Below, piece after piece: positions 61,462 to 64,000 of a stretch of 64,000 nucleotides of DNA; position 1 is the first letter of the stretch, and the number at the start of each line of letters is the position of its first letter. The notes below the pieces were generated by a model. It searched no databases. It worked only from the letters and a program-made list of their open reading frames with translations, and had not been told where the DNA came from. This DNA comes from Stenotrophomonas sp. 24(2023) (GTDB lineage Bacteria > Pseudomonadota > Gammaproteobacteria > Xanthomonadales > Xanthomonadaceae). A program made the position numbers and the translations under genes. Location: positions 868,001 through 932,000 of the forward strand of contig NZ_CP133160.1 in assembly GCF_030913365.1 (NCBI RefSeq), given 5' to 3'.

Positions 61462-61746
61462 ATGTTCAACCGCACTTCCGCCTTCAACCAGTTCCGTACC
61501 CTGTTTGCCCCGCGCAAGCCGCGGCACCCGCTGGTGCGCGTGGCCGTGGGCCTGCTGGGCCTGGCGATCCTGGCCGCCATGGTGTTCATCGGTGTGTTCG
61601 TGGGCGCGGCCATGATCCTGGTCGGCCTGGCGTGGAAGCTGCTGGCCTCGCGCAAGCCGGTAACGCCGCGCGCGGCCGCCGATGCCAACGTGGTCGAGGG
61701 CGAATACCGCGTCGTGCGCAAGTCGGCTTTGCCGATGTCGCGCTGA
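61462..61746 (+). CDS. Small membrane protein, 94 residues
   Basis: A short protein with a basic N-terminus (NQFRTLFAPRKPRHPLVR), a long hydrophobic stretch (about 27-58, VAVGLLGLAILAAMVFIGVFVGAAMILVGLAWKLL) that can form one or two membrane helices, and a polar tail (ANVVEGEYRVVRKSALP). No family recognised. It has its own strong promoter with flanking inverted repeats, so it is a real and perhaps regulated gene. Confidence 0.65.
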   Translation: MFNRTSAFNQFRTLFAPRKPRHPLVRVAVGLLGLAILAAMVFIGVFVGAAMILVGLAWKLLASRKPVTPRAAADANVVEGEYRVVRKSALPMSR

Positions 61747-61817
61747 TGGCGCTGGCCCGCTGACGCGGGCGCCATGCCGTTCTAGACTGCGGGGGCCTTC
61801 CTGACTGGAACCCCCGC

Positions 61818-62540
61818 ATGTCCGCTGCCGCTGTTTCCGATGTGATCGCTACGCCCGCCCTTCCGCGCATTCCGGTGGTGGGCGGCGGCACGTTCCCGGT
61901 CCACCGCATCTACTGTGTCGGCCGCAACTTCGCCGACCATGCCCGTGAGATGGGCGCGGCCGTGCCGGCTGCCGATGACCGTGGCCGCCCGATGTTCTTC
62001 AGCAAGCCGGCCGATGCGATCGTGGTCGGCCATGACGATGTGATTCCCTACCCGCCCTCCACCCAGGACCTGCATCACGAGGTCGAACTGGTGGTGGCCA
62101 TCGGCCAGGATGCCCCGGCCGGTGAACTGGCCGTGGCCGATGCCGAGGCACTGGTCTATGGCTACGCCGTCGGCCTGGACCTGACCCGCCGCGACCTGCA
62201 GGCGGCCGCCAAGCAGAAAGGCCACCCCTGGGATGCGGCCAAGGGCTTCGATGCTTCCGCGCCGATCAGCGAGATCGTGCATGCCGGCGAGGTGGGCGAC
62301 CTGTCCGCACTGAACCTGTCGCTGGAGGTCAACGGTGAAGTGCGCCAGCAATCGCTGCTCGACCAGATGATCTGGAACGTGCCGGAAATCCTGCATGAGC
62401 TGTCCAAGCTGTGGCAGCTGCGTGCCGGCGACCTGGTGTTCATGGGCACCCCTGCCGGCGTGGCCGCGCTCAAGCCCGGCGACCGCTTCAGTGCACGCCT
62501 GGAAAACGTCGGCGAACGCCACGGCATCATCGCCGGCTGA
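61818..62540 (+). CDS. Fumarylacetoacetate hydrolase-family protein
   Basis: A 240-residue FAH-domain enzyme: [31 protein letters not shown], the metal-binding [43 protein letters not shown] and the ending [19 protein letters not shown]. Such enzymes hydrolyse acylpyruvates (fumarylpyruvate hydrolase, FAHD1-like) or decarboxylate oxaloacetate. The specific substrate cannot be read from the sequence. It ends 55 bp before mscL. Confidence 0.87.
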   Translation: MSAAAVSDVIATPALPRIPVVGGGTFPVHRIYCVGRNFADHAREMGAAVPAADDRGRPMFFSKPADAIVVGHDDVIPYPPSTQDLHHEVELVVAIGQDAPAGELAVADAEALVYGYAVGLDLTRRDLQAAAKQKGHPWDAAKGFDASAPISEIVHAGEVGDLSALNLSLEVNGEVRQQSLLDQMIWNVPEILHELSKLWQLRAGDLVFMGTPAGVAALKPGDRFSARLENVGERHGIIAG

Positions 62541-62595
62541 CATCGGCTGGGTTACCCTGCGCGCTGTCCCCCTGCCCCTGCGGAGAAAAACACGA

Positions 62596-63000
62596 ATGGG
62601 AATGCTCACCGAGTTCAAGGAATTCGCGATGCGCGGCAACGTCATCGACCTGGCGGTCGGTGTGGTCATCGGCGCGGCGTTCGGCAAGATCGTCACCGCA
62701 CTGGTGGAAAAGATCATCATGCCGCCGCTGGGCCTGCTGATCGGCAAGGTGGATTTCTCCCAGCTGGCTTGGACGCTGTCTCCGGCCAGCATCGGGCCCG
62801 ATGGCAAGGAAATACCCGCCGTGGTCATCGGCTACGGTGATTTCCTCAACACGCTGGTGCAGTTCGTCATCGTGGCCTTCGCCATCTTCCTGGTGGTCAA
62901 GGCCATCAACCGCCTGTCGCGCAAGCAGGAAGCCGCACCGGCCGCGCCGGCCGAAGAAGTGCTGCTGCTGCGCGAGATCCGCGACAACCTGAAGAAGTAA
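62596..63000 (+). CDS. mscL: Large-conductance mechanosensitive channel MscL
   Basis: A 134-residue channel with the N-terminal amphipathic helix ([31 protein letters not shown]) running into helix 1, a periplasmic loop (about 55-75), helix 2 ([25 protein letters not shown]) and a C-terminal helical bundle ending [15 protein letters not shown]. It opens as a pentamer to release solutes on sudden hypo-osmotic shock. GGAG precedes the ATG. Its presence fits the osmolyte genes in this window. Confidence 0.96.
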   Translation: MGMLTEFKEFAMRGNVIDLAVGVVIGAAFGKIVTALVEKIIMPPLGLLIGKVDFSQLAWTLSPASIGPDGKEIPAVVIGYGDFLNTLVQFVIVAFAIFLVVKAINRLSRKQEAAPAAPAEEVLLLREIRDNLKK

Positions 63001-63085
63001 CCGCCCTGGCGGTCGCCGCACCCGTCCCTCTACCGGGACGGGCCGGCCGATACACGACGATACCGTCCGATGCGTGGCGGGCAAC

Positions 63086-63118
63086 GGCCCGGCGGCCCCC
63101 ACCTGCCGGGCCTTTCTT
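63086..63118 (+). terminator. Intrinsic terminator of mscL
   Basis: GGCCCGGC (63086-63093) pairs with GCCGGGCC (63105-63112), 8 bp with an 11-base loop, then TTTCTTAA. It ends the mscL transcript. The 110 bp from here to 63229 holds the start of the next gene and nothing else recognised. Confidence 0.75.
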
Positions 63119-63229
63119 AACGCGTGGTGTGCTGTAATCCTGTCCAGGTGGGCATGGGGCCCACGGCCCTGGCCGGCAAGGCAAGCGAACGCCTCTGTGG
63201 CGCGCCAACCATCCAAGACCCGATCACCG

Positions 63230-64000
63230 ATGTCCGAAGCCTCGTCATCCGAGCCCGTGCGCAAGAAGGGGCGTTATCGCCGTCGCCTGCGCAGCCGCAT
63301 CATCGTTTCATTCGTCCTGCTGGGGTTCTGCTTGACGGCCCTGTTCGCTGCGGCCGCCTGGAACCTGCGCGCGCGCGTGGAAAACCAGCTGGTCGAACGC
63401 ACCCTGCAGCGCGAAGTCACCAACCTGGTGTCGCAGGTGGAAAACAACCCCGGCGAAGCGCCTTTCTTCCTGATGTTCGATGCGCGCACCTGGAGCCCGG
63501 CCAACGCCTACAAGGTGGACCCGCTGTACCGCGACCTGAGCGTGGGCATCCATGACATCCGGCAGCAGGCTTCCGATGGCAGCTGGCATGTCTACAAGGT
63601 GGCCATCAGCAAGGGCGTGGACCCCAAGGGCACGCCGTTCACCAGCCTGATCCGCTACGACGTGACCGACAGCGCCGAAGCCGCCGGCAAGCTGCTGCGC
63701 CTGCTGATCGTGGCGGTCATCCTGTTCACCGCACTGAGCCTGGTGCTGGGGTGGTGGTCGGCCTCGCGGGTGATGCGCCCGGTATCGGACCTGGCATCGC
63801 GGCTGCGCGCCTACCGGGGCGGCACCAAATCGCCGGAACTGCTGGCCCACCGCTTCCCCGACGATGAAGTGGGACAGCTGGCTGGTGCGCTGGATGATTA
63901 CTCCACCCGCTTGACCGAAGTCGTGCAGCGCGACCGCGAGTTCAACGCGGATGTCAGCCATGAACTGCGCACGCCGCTGGCGGTCATCCGGGGGGCCACC
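63230..64000 (+). CDS. Sensor histidine kinase (partial, N-terminal 257 residues)
   Basis: The gene starts with ATG at 63230 and runs off the right edge. A basic N-terminus (VRKKGRYRRRLRSR) is followed by helix 1 (about 24-44), a periplasmic domain of about 110 residues (VENQLVERTLQREVTNLVSQVENNPGEAPFFLMFDARTW...), helix 2 (about 158-178, LRLLIVAVILFTALSLVLGWW), a HAMP linker (ASRVMRPVSDLASRLRAY) and the phosphoacceptor motif DVSHELRTPLAVI with His at about 244. Classical membrane kinase of the EnvZ/PhoQ group. Its regulator is not visible; the orphan regulator at 50718 is one possible partner. Confidence 0.9.
   Translation, partial: MSEASSSEPVRKKGRYRRRLRSRIIVSFVLLGFCLTALFAAAAWNLRARVENQLVERTLQREVTNLVSQVENNPGEAPFFLMFDARTWSPANAYKVDPLYRDLSVGIHDIRQQASDGSWHVYKVAISKGVDPKGTPFTSLIRYDVTDSAEAAGKLLRLLIVAVILFTALSLVLGWWSASRVMRPVSDLASRLRAYRGGTKSPELLAHRFPDDEVGQLAGALDDYSTRLTEVVQRDREFNADVSHELRTPLAVIRGAT

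Noticed and set aside
1..64000. CRISPR arrays, insertion sequences, integrases or prophage genes
   Set aside because: No regularly spaced repeats, transposase motifs, phage genes or att-like duplications around the tRNA were found; the accessory-looking parts are ordinary chromosomal genes.

Overview
The window is high-GC chromosomal DNA, densely packed with genes, from a Xanthomonadaceae bacterium, most likely Stenotrophomonas. The evidence is a class A L2-type beta-lactamase divergent from an AmpR-type LysR gene, a pilS/pilR/pilB/pilA/pilC/pilD/coaE cluster, large TonB-dependent receptors, an EstA-type autotransporter esterase, and short GTAG-headed palindromes like the SMAG repeats of this genus. 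A fused glucosylglycerol-phosphate synthase/phosphatase (2016-4343) next to a ycaD-like transporter points to the plant-associated, salt-tolerant S. rhizophila side of the genus. I recall that side having ggpPS and S. maltophilia lacking it. I see no prophage, insertion sequence, CRISPR array or rRNA operon.

Layout: 1-618 is the start of a cation/proton antiporter. 763-4343 is the ycaD-ggpPS osmolyte operon. 4448-6428 is blaL2/ampR with a candidate operator between them. 6463-13095 holds an ABC-F ATPase, a TonB-dependent receptor and a YbaL-type K+/H+ antiporter. 13096-18506 holds an AraC regulator, metY, and an rstA/rstB-like two-component pair followed by a MipA gene with tandem TTACA boxes in front of it. 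18551-21136 is clpB with a heat-shock promoter. 21323-28594 holds small conserved genes, a GST, an NCS2-like permease, a lipoprotein and a second TonB-dependent receptor. 28730-32667 is the trehalose operon otsB-GH15-otsA. 32723-35896 is the overlapping DCC/pgeF/rluD set, divergent from bamD. 36077-41239 holds a secreted lipase-like protein, nadE and sucCD.

41580-50660 is the type IV pilus cluster: pilS-pilR, then pilB and two pilin genes on the minus strand, then pilC-pilD-coaE. A sigma-54 type promoter precedes pilA, as expected for PilR control. 50718-57166 holds a response regulator behind a small exported protein, rimK, a Cys-rich exported peptide, a tRNA-Gly(CCC), estA, an unrecognised membrane protein and thiS. 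57241-64000 holds thiG, trmB, an SLC13/RCK transporter, a long inverted-repeat element with SMAG-like palindromes, a Rieske protein, a small membrane protein with its own promoter, a FAH-family hydrolase, mscL and the start of a sensor kinase.

Functionally, the window is rich in osmotic and envelope stress functions. It has two compatible-solute pathways (glucosylglycerol and trehalose), two cation/proton antiporters, the MscL emergency valve, a two-component/MipA envelope module, ClpB and BamD. The rest is surface attachment (type IV pili, EstA), nutrient uptake and core metabolism.
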